Of a stretch of 23,453 nt of DNA, positions 6,378 through 14,759 are shown piece by piece. The notes beneath the pieces were generated by a model, which did no database searches, was not told the origin of the DNA, and was given only the letters and a program-made list of their open reading frames with translations. A program made the translations under genes and the position numbers. Every line of letters begins with the position of its first letter. Position 1 is the stretch's first letter. This stretch comes from Plastoroseomonas sp036499545 (lineage in GTDB: Bacteria > Pseudomonadota > Alphaproteobacteria > Acetobacterales > Acetobacteraceae): positions 1-23,453 of the forward strand of contig DASYDR010000111.1 of the NCBI GenBank assembly GCA_036499545.1, read 5' to 3'.

Positions 6378-8879
6378 TCATTCGTTCCTGAGCAAGGGCG
6401 CCGGTCGCGCGCGCAATGCCAAGGCGGTGCCGGCGTAGCCGAAAGCCAGGGTCAGCGCGGTGCAGAAGGCGATGGTCATCGCCAGCGTCCCCGGCAGGAA
6501 CACCCAGTCCGCCCGCATCACGAAGCGCACCACGCCCCAGGCCGCGGCGGTGCCGGCCGCCGCCGCGATCAGGCCGGCGGTCAGCCCGAGCAGCCCGAAT
6601 TCCACCAGGAAAGCGTTGCGGATCTGCGCCCGGCTGGCGCCGATGGTCTTCAGCACCACCGCATCGCGGATGCGCCGCCGCTGCCCGGCGGCCACCGCGC
6701 CCGCCAGCACCAGCGCACCGGCCGCCAGCGTGACGCTGGCCGTGCCGGACAGCGCCGCGCCGATCTTGCCGAGCAGCGCCGCCACCGCGTCCAGCGCATC
6801 CCGCACCCGGATGCCGGAGACGTTCGGGAAAGCGTCGCTGATCGCGCGCAGCACCGCGCCTTCCTGCGCCACGTCGCCGCGGAGCGTCGCGATGTTGGTG
6901 TGCGGCGCCGCTTCCAGCAGCCCGGGCGAGGCGACGAAGACGAAATTGATGCCGAGCGCCCGCCACTGGATGTCGCGCAGGCTGGCGATGCGGAACTCGA
7001 TGTCGCGGCCCAGCACGTTCAGCGTGATCGTGTCGCCGATCCCCACCCCCCAGCCGCGCGCCAGGTTGACGTCGAAGGAGATCAGCGGCGGCCCGGCATA
7101 GTCGGCCGGCCACCATTGCCCGGCGACGACGCGCGTGCCATCCGGCGGCACCGCCGCATAGGTCAGGCCGCGATCGCCGCGCAGCGCCCAGGCGCTGTCC
7201 TCCGTGGTGCGCACCTGGTCCACCGGCACGCCCTTCACCGCGGTGACGCGGGCCCGCAGGCTCGGCACCCGGCGCAGCTCGGCGACGCCGGGCAGGCCGC
7301 GGGCCAGGGTGTCGAAGGCCTGCGCCTGGTCGGACTGGATGTCGATGAAGTAGAAATTCGGTGCCACCGCCGGCATCTGGTCGCTGATCTGCCGGCGCAG
7401 ATTGCCTTCGATCAGCGCGATGGCGGCCAGCGTGGTCAGCCCGATGCCGAGCGAGACCAGCATCAGCGGGGTCGGCGCGCCCGGCCGGTGCAGATTGGCG
7501 AGGCCGAGGCGCCAGATCGGATGCCCCGAGGTCCGGATGCGCCGGGCCACCGCCATCAGCGCACCGGCGCCGAGGCGGAACAGCACCAGCGTGCCGATCG
7601 CGCCGCCGACGAAGCCCAGCGCGAAGAGGCGGTTATCCGCGGTCGCGACCACCAGCGCCGCCAGCGCACCGGCCGCTGCCGCGACGGCGGCGAGCAGCCC
7701 CAGGCGCGGCCGCGCCGCGCTGGGCTGCACCGCGTCCCGGAACAGCGCCGCCCCCGGGATCTCCCGCGCGCGGCCGAGCGGCCACAGCGCGAAGGCGAGC
7801 GCGGTCAGCAGCCCATAGAGCGCCGCCATGCCGAGCGGGGCGAGATAGAGGCCGGGCCGCGGCGGCACCGGCAGCGCATCGGCGAGCAGGGAAGCGCCCA
7901 CCCAGGTCAGCGCGAAGCCGCCCACCAGCCCGATCGCGATGCCGAGCACCGCCAGCGCCATCACCTGGATCAGATAGGTCGCGAAGATGGCGCCGGCCGG
8001 GGCACCCAGGCAGCGCAAGGTCGCGATGGTCCGCGCCCGCTGGTCCAGCCAGGCGCGCACGCCGGTCGCGACGCCGATGCCGCCGACCAGCAGCGCGGTC
8101 AACGAAGCGAGCGTCAGGAAGAAGGCCGCGCGGTCGAGGAAGCGGCTGACCCCGGGCGCCGCGTCGCCGGCGCCGCGGATCCGCCAGCCCTCGCCTGTGA
8201 AGGCGGTGCGCAGATCGGCGATGAACCGCGCCACATCGGCGCCTTCCGGCAGCCGGACCCGATAATCATAGGCGAAGAGGGAACCGGGCTGGATCAGCCG
8301 CGTCGCCGCCAGATCGGCGGACAGGATCATCGCCCGGGGGCCCAGGATGCTGGGCGCCGCGACCTTGTCCGGTTCCTGGGTGACGGCGCCGAGATAGCGG
8401 AAATGCGCCTCCCCGATCCGGACGGTATCGCCCGGCGCCAGGTTCAGCCGTTCCGCGACGGTCGGATCCAGCGCCACGCCGCCTTGCGCCAGCGGCTGCG
8501 CCGGATCGAGAACGAGGTCGCCATAGAGCGGGTAGCGGTCATCCACCGCCTTGAGTTCCACCAGCATGCGTTCGCCGGAAGGGGCGACCGCCATGGCGCG
8601 CATGCCGACCACCTCCGACAGCGTGCCGCCGCGCGCCGCGATCCAGGCGCGTGCCGCATCCGGCATCCGGCGCTGGGTGATGTGCACCTCCGCATCGCCG
8701 CCCAGGATGCGGGCGCCGTCGGCGACGAAGGCGGCATCGGTCGCGGCCCTGAGCGTGCCGACCGCGGCGATCGCGGCGACGCCGAGCGCCAGGCAGGTGA
8801 GCACGATGCGCAGGCCGCGCACGCCGCCGCGCAATTCGCGGCGCGCCAGCCGGGCGCCGAGTGCCAGGGATTGCAGCAC
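6378..8879 (-). CDS. ybbP: ABC transporter permease, YbbP/FtsX-type (DUF214)
   Basis: An 833-residue permease of a type VII-like ABC exporter. The layout is one N-terminal helix (GLRIVLTCLALGVAAIAAVG), a large periplasmic domain (about residues 50-250), a first FtsX-type three-helix unit (from LTLASLTALLVGGIGVATGV), central helices, a second periplasmic domain (about 490-700), and a second FtsX unit with LKTIGASRAQIRNAF, the coupling-type motif. About ten membrane helices, as in E. coli YbbP. The start is GTG 8879, four bases after the hydrolase stop, with GGGAGGG inside the preceding gene, so translation is probably coupled. Partner ATPase YbbA lies two genes upstream. The family may move lipids or lipoproteins; the true substrate is not known. 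Confidence 0.93.
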   Translation of the reverse strand: MLQSLALGARLARRELRGGVRGLRIVLTCLALGVAAIAAVGTLRAATDAAFVADGARILGGDAEVHITQRRMPDAARAWIAARGGTLSEVVGMRAMAVAPSGERMLVELKAVDDRYPLYGDLVLDPAQPLAQGGVALDPTVAERLNLAPGDTVRIGEAHFRYLGAVTQEPDKVAAPSILGPRAMILSADLAATRLIQPGSLFAYDYRVRLPEGADVARFIADLRTAFTGEGWRIRGAGDAAPGVSRFLDRAAFFLTLASLTALLVGGIGVATGVRAWLDQRARTIATLRCLGAPAGAIFATYLIQVMALAVLGIAIGLVGGFALTWVGASLLADALPVPPRPGLYLAPLGMAALYGLLTALAFALWPLGRAREIPGAALFRDAVQPSAARPRLGLLAAVAAAAGALAALVVATADNRLFALGFVGGAIGTLVLFRLGAGALMAVARRIRTSGHPIWRLGLANLHRPGAPTPLMLVSLGIGLTTLAAIALIEGNLRRQISDQMPAVAPNFYFIDIQSDQAQAFDTLARGLPGVAELRRVPSLRARVTAVKGVPVDQVRTTEDSAWALRGDRGLTYAAVPPDGTRVVAGQWWPADYAGPPLISFDVNLARGWGVGIGDTITLNVLGRDIEFRIASLRDIQWRALGINFVFVASPGLLEAAPHTNIATLRGDVAQEGAVLRAISDAFPNVSGIRVRDALDAVAALLGKIGAALSGTASVTLAAGALVLAGAVAAGQRRRIRDAVVLKTIGASRAQIRNAFLVEFGLLGLTAGLIAAAAGTAAAWGVVRFVMRADWVFLPGTLAMTIAFCTALTLAFGYAGTALALRARPAPLLRNE

Positions 8880-8883
8880 CGGG

Positions 8884-9945
8884 TCAGCCCTCCCGCAGGC
8901 CGGCGAGGATCACCTCGCGCAGCAACAGGATCGGCGGGATCCATTGGTCGGGCAGGTTGTAGTTGCCGGCCGTGATGGTGACGGTGACGTCGAGCCGCGA
9001 CAGCAGATAGAGCCGCTGGCCGCCATTGCCGATCGCGCCGGTCCAGGGTTCGGGGTGCGCCACCTCGCCCTGGCCGAACAGCCCGCGATACCATTGATAG
9101 CCGTAGCCGCGCCCGTCCGGCAGCGCCGCCTGCGGGCGCCGGGCGGCGTCGATCCAGGCCTCCGGCACCGCCTGGCGTCCGTCCCAGCGGCCGCCGCCGA
9201 GCATCATGCGGCCGATCCGGGCCAGATCGCGCGGCGCCATCCGCAGCCCGGAGGCGGCGGAGGGCACGCCATCCGGGCCGCGCGCCCAGCCGGTCGGGCC
9301 GATGCCGAGCGGGTCGAACAGGGCCGCGCGGGCGTAATCCGGCAGCGCCCGGCCGGTGCCCCGGGCGATCAGCGCGCCGAGCAGCGCGGTCGCGCCGCCG
9401 TTATAGCTCCAGCGTGTGCCAGGCTCCGCCACGATCGGGCGATCGAGGATGAAGCGGTAGCGGTCGGGCGCGCATTCCATCGCGATCTCGCTGTTGCGCG
9501 GATCGCTGTAGGGCAGCGTCTCGTCCCATTCGGTGCCGAGCGTCATGGTCAGCGTATGCGCGATCGTCCAGCGCGTCCGCGCCGGATCAGCGGCGAGGTC
9601 GGCGCAATCCGGGAACTGCGCCAGCAGCGGCGCCTCCGGCGGCGGCACCCGGCCTTCGGCCAGGGCGATGCCGTAGAGCAGGCCGACGATGCTCTTCGTC
9701 ACCGAGCGCAGGTCGTGCAGGGTCTCCGGCCCGAAGGCGACGGCGCCGAGGTCGCGGCCCCAATCCTGGTCGCGGCCGGCAAAATAGCGTTCGAGGAAGA
9801 TCCGGCCGCCGCGCTCCGCCACCACCCCGTGCAGGTTGGGCAGGTGGCCCTCGGCCCGCATGGCGTCGAGCCGGGCTGCGAGATCGGGCACGAACCCCGC
9901 ATCGTCCGGACGGATGCCGGTCCAGGCGAAGGCCGGCCTGCTCAT
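8884..9945 (-). CDS. Beta-lactamase-fold serine hydrolase (class C-like)
   Basis: A 353-residue penicillin-binding-protein-like hydrolase. The SxxK nucleophile motif is Ser81-Val-Thr-Lys84 (in LRSVTKSIVG), the second motif is Tyr181-Asn-Gly (WSYNGGATALLGALI), and the C-terminal region shows GYGYQWYRG and a glycine-rich TGAIGNGGQRLYLL strand where a KTG-like third motif would lie. These support esterase, peptidase or amidase activity rather than true antibiotic resistance. No signal peptide is visible, so it is probably cytoplasmic. Its ATG overlaps the ybbA stop (ATGA at 9942-9945) and its stop is four bases from ybbP, so it is embedded in the exporter operon. It could act on the transported substrate (inference). 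Confidence 0.88.
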   Translation of the reverse strand: MSRPAFAWTGIRPDDAGFVPDLAARLDAMRAEGHLPNLHGVVAERGGRIFLERYFAGRDQDWGRDLGAVAFGPETLHDLRSVTKSIVGLLYGIALAEGRVPPPEAPLLAQFPDCADLAADPARTRWTIAHTLTMTLGTEWDETLPYSDPRNSEIAMECAPDRYRFILDRPIVAEPGTRWSYNGGATALLGALIARGTGRALPDYARAALFDPLGIGPTGWARGPDGVPSAASGLRMAPRDLARIGRMMLGGGRWDGRQAVPEAWIDAARRPQAALPDGRGYGYQWYRGLFGQGEVAHPEPWTGAIGNGGQRLYLLSRLDVTVTITAGNYNLPDQWIPPILLLREVILAGLREG

Positions 9946-10676
9946 TGGGACGGCTCCGGCGGCTGGCCGCCCACGATCAGCCCATCCTCGATCCGGACCT
10001 GGCGGTCGCAGCGCTCGGCGAGGCTCGGATCATGGGTGATCAGCACCAGGGTGGTGCCGGCATCGCGCAGCGAGAACAGCAGGTCCATCACCTGGGCGCC
10101 GGTGGCCCGGTCCAGATTGCCGGTCGGCTCATCGGCCAGGATCAGCCGGGGGCCGGCCACCATGGCGCGGGCCAGCGCCACCCGCTGCTGTTCACCGCCC
10201 GAGAGCTGGCCGGGGTAATGCGCCAGGCGATGGCCGAGACCGACCCGGCGCAGCGCGTCCTCCGCGCGGGGGAAGGCATCGCGGCGGCCGGCGAATTCCA
10301 GCGGCACCGCCACATTCTCGAGCGCGCTCATCGTCGGGATGAGGTGGAAGGCCTGGAAGACGATGCCCACATGGTCGCGACGGAAGCGGGCCAGCGCATC
10401 CTCGTCCATGGCGGTGAGGTCCTGGCCGGCCACCGCCAGATCCCCGCCGGTCGGGCGTTCCAGCCCCGCCAGCAGCATGAGGAGCGATGTCTTGCCGGAG
10501 CCCGACGGACCCACGATGCCCACCGCTTCGCCCGCCGCGACCGCCAGCGACACCCCCTTCAGGATGGCCAGCCGCCCTTGCGCGGCCGGGACGCTGAAGG
10601 CGAGGTCGCGCGCCGCGACCAGCGGCGCGGCGGCGGGCAGCAGGCGCGCGCGCGCGTCCGGGATGGGTGCGTCCAT
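9942..10676 (-). CDS. ybbA: ABC transporter ATP-binding protein, YbbA/LolD type
   Basis: A 244-residue nucleotide-binding subunit: Walker A GPSGSGKT (residues 56-63), Q-loop in VFQAFHLIP, signature LSGGEQQR, Walker B LILADEPTGNLD and switch His in LITHD. ADEPTGNLD and the FHLIPTMSALENV loop are those of the LolD/MacB/YbbA group that pairs with FtsX-type permeases. ATG 10676 is chosen; the open frame runs further upstream to 10844, but that would lie over the tesA signal peptide. It is the first gene of the ybbA-hydrolase-ybbP operon and is divergent from tesA-like 10675, as in E. coli where tesA and ybbA are divergent. Confidence 0.93.
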   Translation of the reverse strand: MDAPIPDARARLLPAAAPLVAARDLAFSVPAAQGRLAILKGVSLAVAAGEAVGIVGPSGSGKTSLLMLLAGLERPTGGDLAVAGQDLTAMDEDALARFRRDHVGIVFQAFHLIPTMSALENVAVPLEFAGRRDAFPRAEDALRRVGLGHRLAHYPGQLSGGEQQRVALARAMVAGPRLILADEPTGNLDRATGAQVMDLLFSLRDAGTTLVLITHDPSLAERCDRQVRIEDGLIVGGQPPEPSQ

Positions 10677-11385
10677 GCTTCGCTTCGTTCGTGTTGGATT
10701 ACCGAATGGATATGGGGCGCGGCGGGCGGCCTGCCAGTTCCTGGCCTGTTTCGCAGTGTTTCTCACGCTCGGCCTGATCCTGGCCAGCCCCGCCCGGGCC
10801 CAAGCGCCGGAGACCCGCCTGCTGATGCTGGGCGATTCCATCACCGCCGGCTATGGCCTGCCGCGCCGCGACCAGGCCCTGCCGGTGCGGCTGGAAGCGG
10901 CGCTCCGCGCCCAGGGCCGCGCCGTCCGGGTGATCGATGCCGGCGTTTCCGGCGACACCACCGCCGGCGGCCGGGCCCGGCTGGCCTGGGCGCTGGCGGA
11001 GCGGCCGGATGCGGTGATCGTGGCGCTCGGCGGCAATGACGGGCTGCGCGGGCTCGATCCCCGGGCGACGGCGCAGAACCTCGGCGCGATCCTGGACGGG
11101 CTGGCCGAACGGCGGCTGCCGACCCTCTTCGCCGGCATGCTGGCGCCGCCCAACCTCGGTGCCGATTACGGGCGGGACTTCACGGCGGCCTTCACCGCGA
11201 CCGCGGCCGCCCATCCCGACGTCATCTTCTATCCCTTCCTGCTGGATGGCGTGGCCGGGGATCCGGCGCTCAACCAGGCGGATCGTATTCACCCAAATGA
11301 CCGTGGCGTGGAGGAGCTGGTTCGTCGCATGCTTTCCATCGTCGATTCGCTGCTTGACCGCGCCCGCCCCGCCACCGGGGGCTGA
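10675..11385 (+). CDS. tesA: TesA-like GDSL esterase/lysophospholipase
   Basis: A 236-residue SGNH hydrolase of the acyl-CoA thioesterase I/arylesterase group. A signal peptide (basic start, hydrophobic CFAVFLTLGLILA, cleavage after SPARA at residue 42) sends it to the periplasm. SGNH blocks: LLMLGDSITAGYG with nucleophile Ser55, Gly in GVSGDTTAGG, Asn in ALGGNDGLRG, and the Asp-His pair in DRIHPNDRG. Substrates in relatives are acyl-thioesters, lysophospholipids and esters. The ATG overlaps the divergent ybbA ATG. If translation begins later, a CTG or GTG inside the signal region would be needed, which is less likely. Thirty bases separate it from the next gene. Confidence 0.93.
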   Translation: MLRFVRVGLPNGYGARRAACQFLACFAVFLTLGLILASPARAQAPETRLLMLGDSITAGYGLPRRDQALPVRLEAALRAQGRAVRVIDAGVSGDTTAGGRARLAWALAERPDAVIVALGGNDGLRGLDPRATAQNLGAILDGLAERRLPTLFAGMLAPPNLGADYGRDFTAAFTATAAAHPDVIFYPFLLDGVAGDPALNQADRIHPNDRGVEELVRRMLSIVDSLLDRARPATGG

Positions 11386-11415
11386 CGCGGCTCAGACTTC
11401 GCGGAGGGCTCGTAG

Positions 11416-11949
11416 ATGCGCCTGTTCGTCGCCCTCGCCTTTCCTGGTCTGGTGTCCGCCCAGCTCTCCGGCCTGATCGGCGGCATCCAGGGCGCCCGCT
11501 GGGTGGCGCCCGAGAATTACCACCTGACGCTCCGCTTCATCGGCGAGGTGGAGCCCTGGCAGGCCGAGGAGGTGGACGAGGCGCTCGCCGCCATCCGCGC
11601 CCGGCCCTTCGACCTGTCGCTGAAAGGGGTCGGGCTGTTCGAGAAGGGCGGCCGGGTCACCGCGCTATGGGCCGGGGTCGAGCGCAGCGACAGCCTGGCG
11701 CATCTGCAGGCGAAGGTGGAGACGGCGCTGCAGCGGGTCGGGCTGGAGCCGGAGCGCCGCCGCTTCGCCCCGCATGTGACCCTGGCGCGGACCGAACGCG
11801 CCGCGCCGGACAAGCTGATCGCCTTCGTCCAGGCCCATAACCTGTTCCGGGCTCCGCCGGTGACGGTGGAGCACTTCACCCTGTTCTCCTCCAAGCTCGG
11901 CAAGGAACAGGCGGTCTACGTGCCGGAAGTGGAGTATGAGTTGGCGTAG
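11416..11949 (+). CDS. thpR: RNA 2',3'-cyclic phosphodiesterase (2H family)
   Basis: A 177-residue 2H phosphoesterase with both catalytic HxT motifs: His36-Leu-Thr38 (ENYHLTLRFIGEV) and His120-Val-Thr122 (FAPHVTLAR), and the usual length. The N-terminus RLFVALAFP is the typical opening of ThpR/LigT. It opens 2',3'-cyclic phosphates on RNA ends, and ligates tRNA halves in reverse in vitro (family knowledge); cytoplasmic. The ATG has GGAGGG twelve bases upstream. It is 30 bases after tesA, so possibly co-transcribed, though the functions are unrelated. Confidence 0.95.
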   Translation: MRLFVALAFPGLVSAQLSGLIGGIQGARWVAPENYHLTLRFIGEVEPWQAEEVDEALAAIRARPFDLSLKGVGLFEKGGRVTALWAGVERSDSLAHLQAKVETALQRVGLEPERRRFAPHVTLARTERAAPDKLIAFVQAHNLFRAPPVTVEHFTLFSSKLGKEQAVYVPEVEYELA

Positions 11950-11969
11950 ATCTGACCTCAAACGCCGGC

Positions 11970-11984
11970 GCGGCCTCCGGCCGC
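11970..11984 (+). terminator. Short hairpin after thpR
   Basis: GCGGCC (11970-11975) and GGCCGC (11979-11984) around TCC, followed by TTGGCTTTC. It lies 20 bases after the thpR stop. The 241-base gap to the next gene otherwise shows only G/C-rich sequence and the promoter-like palindromes at 12136-12178. Confidence 0.35.
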
Positions 11985-12135
11985 TTGGCTTTCGCGCGGT
12001 CGGCGGGGCATTGGCGGGCAAGGTCGGTCGCGCGCGGGCCGCATTCGCGGCCTCGGCCAGCATCGGCTACCGCCTCGCAGCCCGGCCTTACCGGTAGCGG
12101 CCTGCGGCCGCGGTGGCAGCCACGGGAGGCTGAGG

Positions 12136-12178
12136 CTGGGCACGCCCAGTTGCGCAACCTTCCCATACGCGGCATAGC
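12136..12178 (+). promoter_or_regulatory. Candidate promoter/operator of the copper operon
   Basis: Two adjacent palindromes, CTGGGC-AC-GCCCAG (12136-12149) and GTTGCGCAAC (12149-12158), sit directly upstream of the first gene. The second covers a -35-like TTGCGC (12150-12155), followed by 17 bases and CATAGC (12173-12178). Transcription would start only a few bases before ATG 12191. A half-site-like ACCTTCC (12157-12163) is present but its mirror copy is not, so a CueR site is not supported. Confidence 0.3.
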
Positions 12179-12190
12179 GTCGATCCGCCC

Positions 12191-12580
12191 ATGATCAAAC
12201 TGCGCGCCCGCATCGCGAAGATCTTCGCCGTCCTGCTGCTGGCGCAGGCGATGGTGGCGCCCGCGCTGTGCCTGGCGCATGCGGCCGCGATGCTGGCGGC
12301 CAGCAATGGCCATAGCATCGAGATCTGCGGCCCCGACGGTCTGCGCAGCATCCAGGTCGACGACAACAACCAGCCGCAGGCGCCCGACCTCGCGATGCAG
12401 GGCGGCTTCTGCGTCGCCTGCCATGCGCTGCCCCAGGGGCTGACGCCGCCGGCGCCGGTCCTGGCGATGCCCGGCTGGGTGCTGGTCGCGGTGGCGGCGC
12501 CCGTGCGCAGCCTCACCGCCGTCCCGCCGCCGATCCGCGGTCCGCCGCTCGGCGCCCAGGCACCACCACAGCTTTCCTGA
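12191..12580 (+). CDS. DUF2946-like exported protein, first gene of copper cluster
   Basis: A 129-residue protein with a hydrophobic N-terminus (IAKIFAVLLLAQAMVAPALCLAHA region) and a Pro-rich C-terminus. The mature part has Cys46 (EICGPDG), then Cys74-Val-Ala-Cys77-His78 in GGFCVACHALP, followed by a second hydrophobic stretch (VLAMPGWVLVAVAAP). This is the DUF2946 layout: short, secreted or membrane-anchored, conserved cysteines, unknown biochemistry, often beside TonB-receptor and copper genes. A metal-binding role is inferred from the Cys/His residues and neighbours. No clear ribosome-binding site precedes the ATG, fitting the near-leaderless promoter candidate. Confidence 0.7.
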   Translation: MIKLRARIAKIFAVLLLAQAMVAPALCLAHAAAMLAASNGHSIEICGPDGLRSIQVDDNNQPQAPDLAMQGGFCVACHALPQGLTPPAPVLAMPGWVLVAVAAPVRSLTAVPPPIRGPPLGAQAPPQLS

Positions 12581-12583
12581 CGT

Positions 12584-12601
12584 CCCGCGCGGTCGCGCGG
12601 G
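12584..12601 (+). other. Hairpin between DUF2946 gene and TonB receptor
   Basis: Perfect arms CCCGCGCG (12584-12591) and CGCGCGGG (12594-12601), directly after the stop of the first gene. No T-tract follows. It may set the ratio of the two products by mRNA processing or partial termination. Confidence 0.35.
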
Positions 12602-12646
12602 GCTCGATCCCGCCCGCCGTTCCGACGATCAGGAAAGTGACCTGCC

Positions 12647-14731
12647 ATGCTTCCCCGCCTCCACGCGCGCGCCCTGCTGGGCGCGGCGCTGCTCGCGCCC
12701 GGCTTCGCCCTGGCGCAGGGCGCCGCCGACGCGCCGCCCATCCAGTTGCCCCCGATCAGCGTCACCGCGGTCCCCATGCCGCTGGCCGTCCCGGACAATG
12801 CCGAAGCCGCGGAACTCGCGCGGCGCAACCCCGGCAACGTCACCATCGTCCCCGCCGACAGCTATCGCGACCAAGCCGGCGCCACCACGCTGCACGACGC
12901 CCTGGCCTTCACGCCCGGCGTCTTCGCGCCGCCCAAATGGGGCCAGGACACCAGGCTGTCGATCCGCGGCTCCGGCCTCGCGCGGAATGTCCATCTGCGC
13001 GGCGTCCGGCTGCTGCAGGACGGCATCCCGGTCAACCAGGCCGATGGCAGCGGCGATTTCCAGGAACTCGACCCGCTGACCTTCCAGCGGCTGGAAGTGT
13101 TGCGCGGGGCCAATGCCTTCATGCTCGGCGCCAACGCGCTGGGCGGCGCGATCAACGTCGTGACCCAGACCGGCCGCAGCGCGCCGGGTGGCCTGCTGCG
13201 CTTCGAATTCGGCGCCGACGGCTTCGCGCAGTGGCAGGCCACCTATGGCGCCGCGAGCGGGCCCTTCGATGCCTGGTTCAGCTATACCGGCCTGACCAAT
13301 GACGGCTATCGCGACCATTCGGCCGGGCGCAGCACGCGCTTCAACGCCAATGCCGGCTATCGCTGGAACGACCAGCTCGAAACCCGGGTCTACGTCACCT
13401 ACAACAACATCTACCAGCAGATCCCGGGCAGCGTATCCCGCGCCGCCGCCCTCAATGCGCCGCGCCAGGCGGCGGCGGCCAACCTCGCCGGCAACTACCA
13501 GCGCGACATCGAAAGCCTGCGCCTGGGCAGCCGCACCGCCTGGCGGCCGATGGAGGGCGTGCTGGTCGAAGGCGGCCTTAGCCTGGTCCGGCGCGAGTTG
13601 GACCACCCGATCTTCCAGTACATCGACCAGCGCACCGACGACGTGAACCTCTTCCTGCGCGCGACGCTGGAAGGCCGCATCCTCGGCCTCGAGAACCGGC
13701 TGGTGCTCGGCGGCGATTTCGCGACCGGCAGCACGGAAAGCAACCGCTTCCTGAACCTCAACGGCCATGCCGCCGCGACCCGGACCGCAAGCTCGCTCGA
13801 CCGTGCCCGCACCGGCGATCTCTATCTGGAGAACACGCTTCGGGTCACCGACAGCCTGGCCCTGATCGCCGGGCTGCAGGCGGGCGAAGCCTTTCGCGGC
13901 AGCCGCGACCGGCTGCTGACCGACACCGACGGCACCCCCGACGACAGCGGCAGCGGCCGCTGGCAATGGGTGAACCCGCGCATCGGCCTGCTCTGGGACG
14001 CCACGGCGACCACGCAGGTCTTCGCCAACCTGTCCTGGAGCACGGAGCCGCCGAGCCTGATGGATCTGATGCCGCTCACGGTGGTCGGCGGCTTCGACCG
14101 CCTGAAGGCGCAGCGGGCGACGACGCTCGAGCTCGGCACCCGCGGCAGCATCGGCGATTTCCGCTTCGAGGCGGCGGTGTACCGCGCCTGGCTGCGCGAC
14201 GAGATCCAGCTGATCAGCACCGGGCCTTCCACCTCGCTCGCGCTGAACACCGACCGTACCATCCATCAGGGCGTGGAGCTCGGCGTCGACTGGACCGCGG
14301 CGCGCGATGCGCTGGCGCCGGGCGACAGCGTGACCCTGCGCGGCGCCTATACCTTCAGCGACTACCGCTTCGATGGCGACGCGGTCTATGGCCGCAACCA
14401 GCTGCCCGGCGCGCCGCGGCACCTGCTGCGCGCCGAGCTGCGCTACGCGCATCCGGCCGGCGGCTGGATCGCGCCCAATGTCGAATGGGTGCCGCAGGCC
14501 TTCTATGTCGACAACGCGAACACCACGCGCACCGATTCCTACGCGCTGCTCGGGCTGCGCGCGGGCTGGAATTTCGACCGCGGCATCAGCGTCTTCGTCG
14601 ATGCCCGCAACCTGACGGACAGGCGCTACATCGCCAGCGCCAGCGTGGCGCCCACCGCCACCGCCGCGTCGCTGCTGTTCGAACCGGGCTTCGGACGCTC
14701 CGTCTATGCCGGCATGCAATTCACTTTTTAA
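12647..14731 (+). CDS. TonB-dependent outer-membrane receptor
   Basis: A 694-residue receptor: signal peptide (cleavage around ALAQG), TonB-box-like ISVTAV near residues 35-41, a plug domain at about 55-170 (LHDALAFTPGVF, LSIRGSGL, VHLRGVRLLQDGIPVN, RLEVLRGANAFMLGANALGGAINVVT) and a barrel ending in a terminal Phe (YAGMQFTF), as needed for outer-membrane insertion. AGGAAAG lies upstream of the ATG. The plug is closest in look to FecA/siderophore-type receptors, but the cluster (DUF2946, YcnI, PCuAC) suggests copper or a copper complex as substrate. That substrate is inference; xenosiderophore uptake is the alternative. Confidence 0.92.
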   Translation: MLPRLHARALLGAALLAPGFALAQGAADAPPIQLPPISVTAVPMPLAVPDNAEAAELARRNPGNVTIVPADSYRDQAGATTLHDALAFTPGVFAPPKWGQDTRLSIRGSGLARNVHLRGVRLLQDGIPVNQADGSGDFQELDPLTFQRLEVLRGANAFMLGANALGGAINVVTQTGRSAPGGLLRFEFGADGFAQWQATYGAASGPFDAWFSYTGLTNDGYRDHSAGRSTRFNANAGYRWNDQLETRVYVTYNNIYQQIPGSVSRAAALNAPRQAAAANLAGNYQRDIESLRLGSRTAWRPMEGVLVEGGLSLVRRELDHPIFQYIDQRTDDVNLFLRATLEGRILGLENRLVLGGDFATGSTESNRFLNLNGHAAATRTASSLDRARTGDLYLENTLRVTDSLALIAGLQAGEAFRGSRDRLLTDTDGTPDDSGSGRWQWVNPRIGLLWDATATTQVFANLSWSTEPPSLMDLMPLTVVGGFDRLKAQRATTLELGTRGSIGDFRFEAAVYRAWLRDEIQLISTGPSTSLALNTDRTIHQGVELGVDWTAARDALAPGDSVTLRGAYTFSDYRFDGDAVYGRNQLPGAPRHLLRAELRYAHPAGGWIAPNVEWVPQAFYVDNANTTRTDSYALLGLRAGWNFDRGISVFVDARNLTDRRYIASASVAPTATAASLLFEPGFGRSVYAGMQFTF

Positions 14732-14759
14732 GCGTCCGATGATCGAAGGGAATGGAATC

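Noticed and set aside
6363..8975. A ~870-codon plus-strand frame opposite ybbP
   Set aside because: The translation is a repetitive Arg/Gln/His/Gly-rich string without domains, whereas the minus strand gives a full FtsX-type permease.
8884..9945. Antibiotic-resistance beta-lactamase
   Set aside because: No signal peptide, no class C KTG in its usual form, and an exporter-operon setting; these fit a general serine hydrolase.
10677..10844. Longer YbbA N-terminus
   Set aside because: It would run back over the tesA signal peptide region and adds a basic stretch not found in LolD/YbbA ATPases.
12157..12178. CueR-type operator before the copper cluster
   Set aside because: ACCTTCC is present but the mirror GGAAGGT half and the 19-base spacing are not.
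12410..12424. CxxCH in the DUF2946-like protein as a cytochrome c haem site
   Set aside because: The protein has no other cytochrome c features (no distal Met region), and paired cysteines are a DUF2946 mark.
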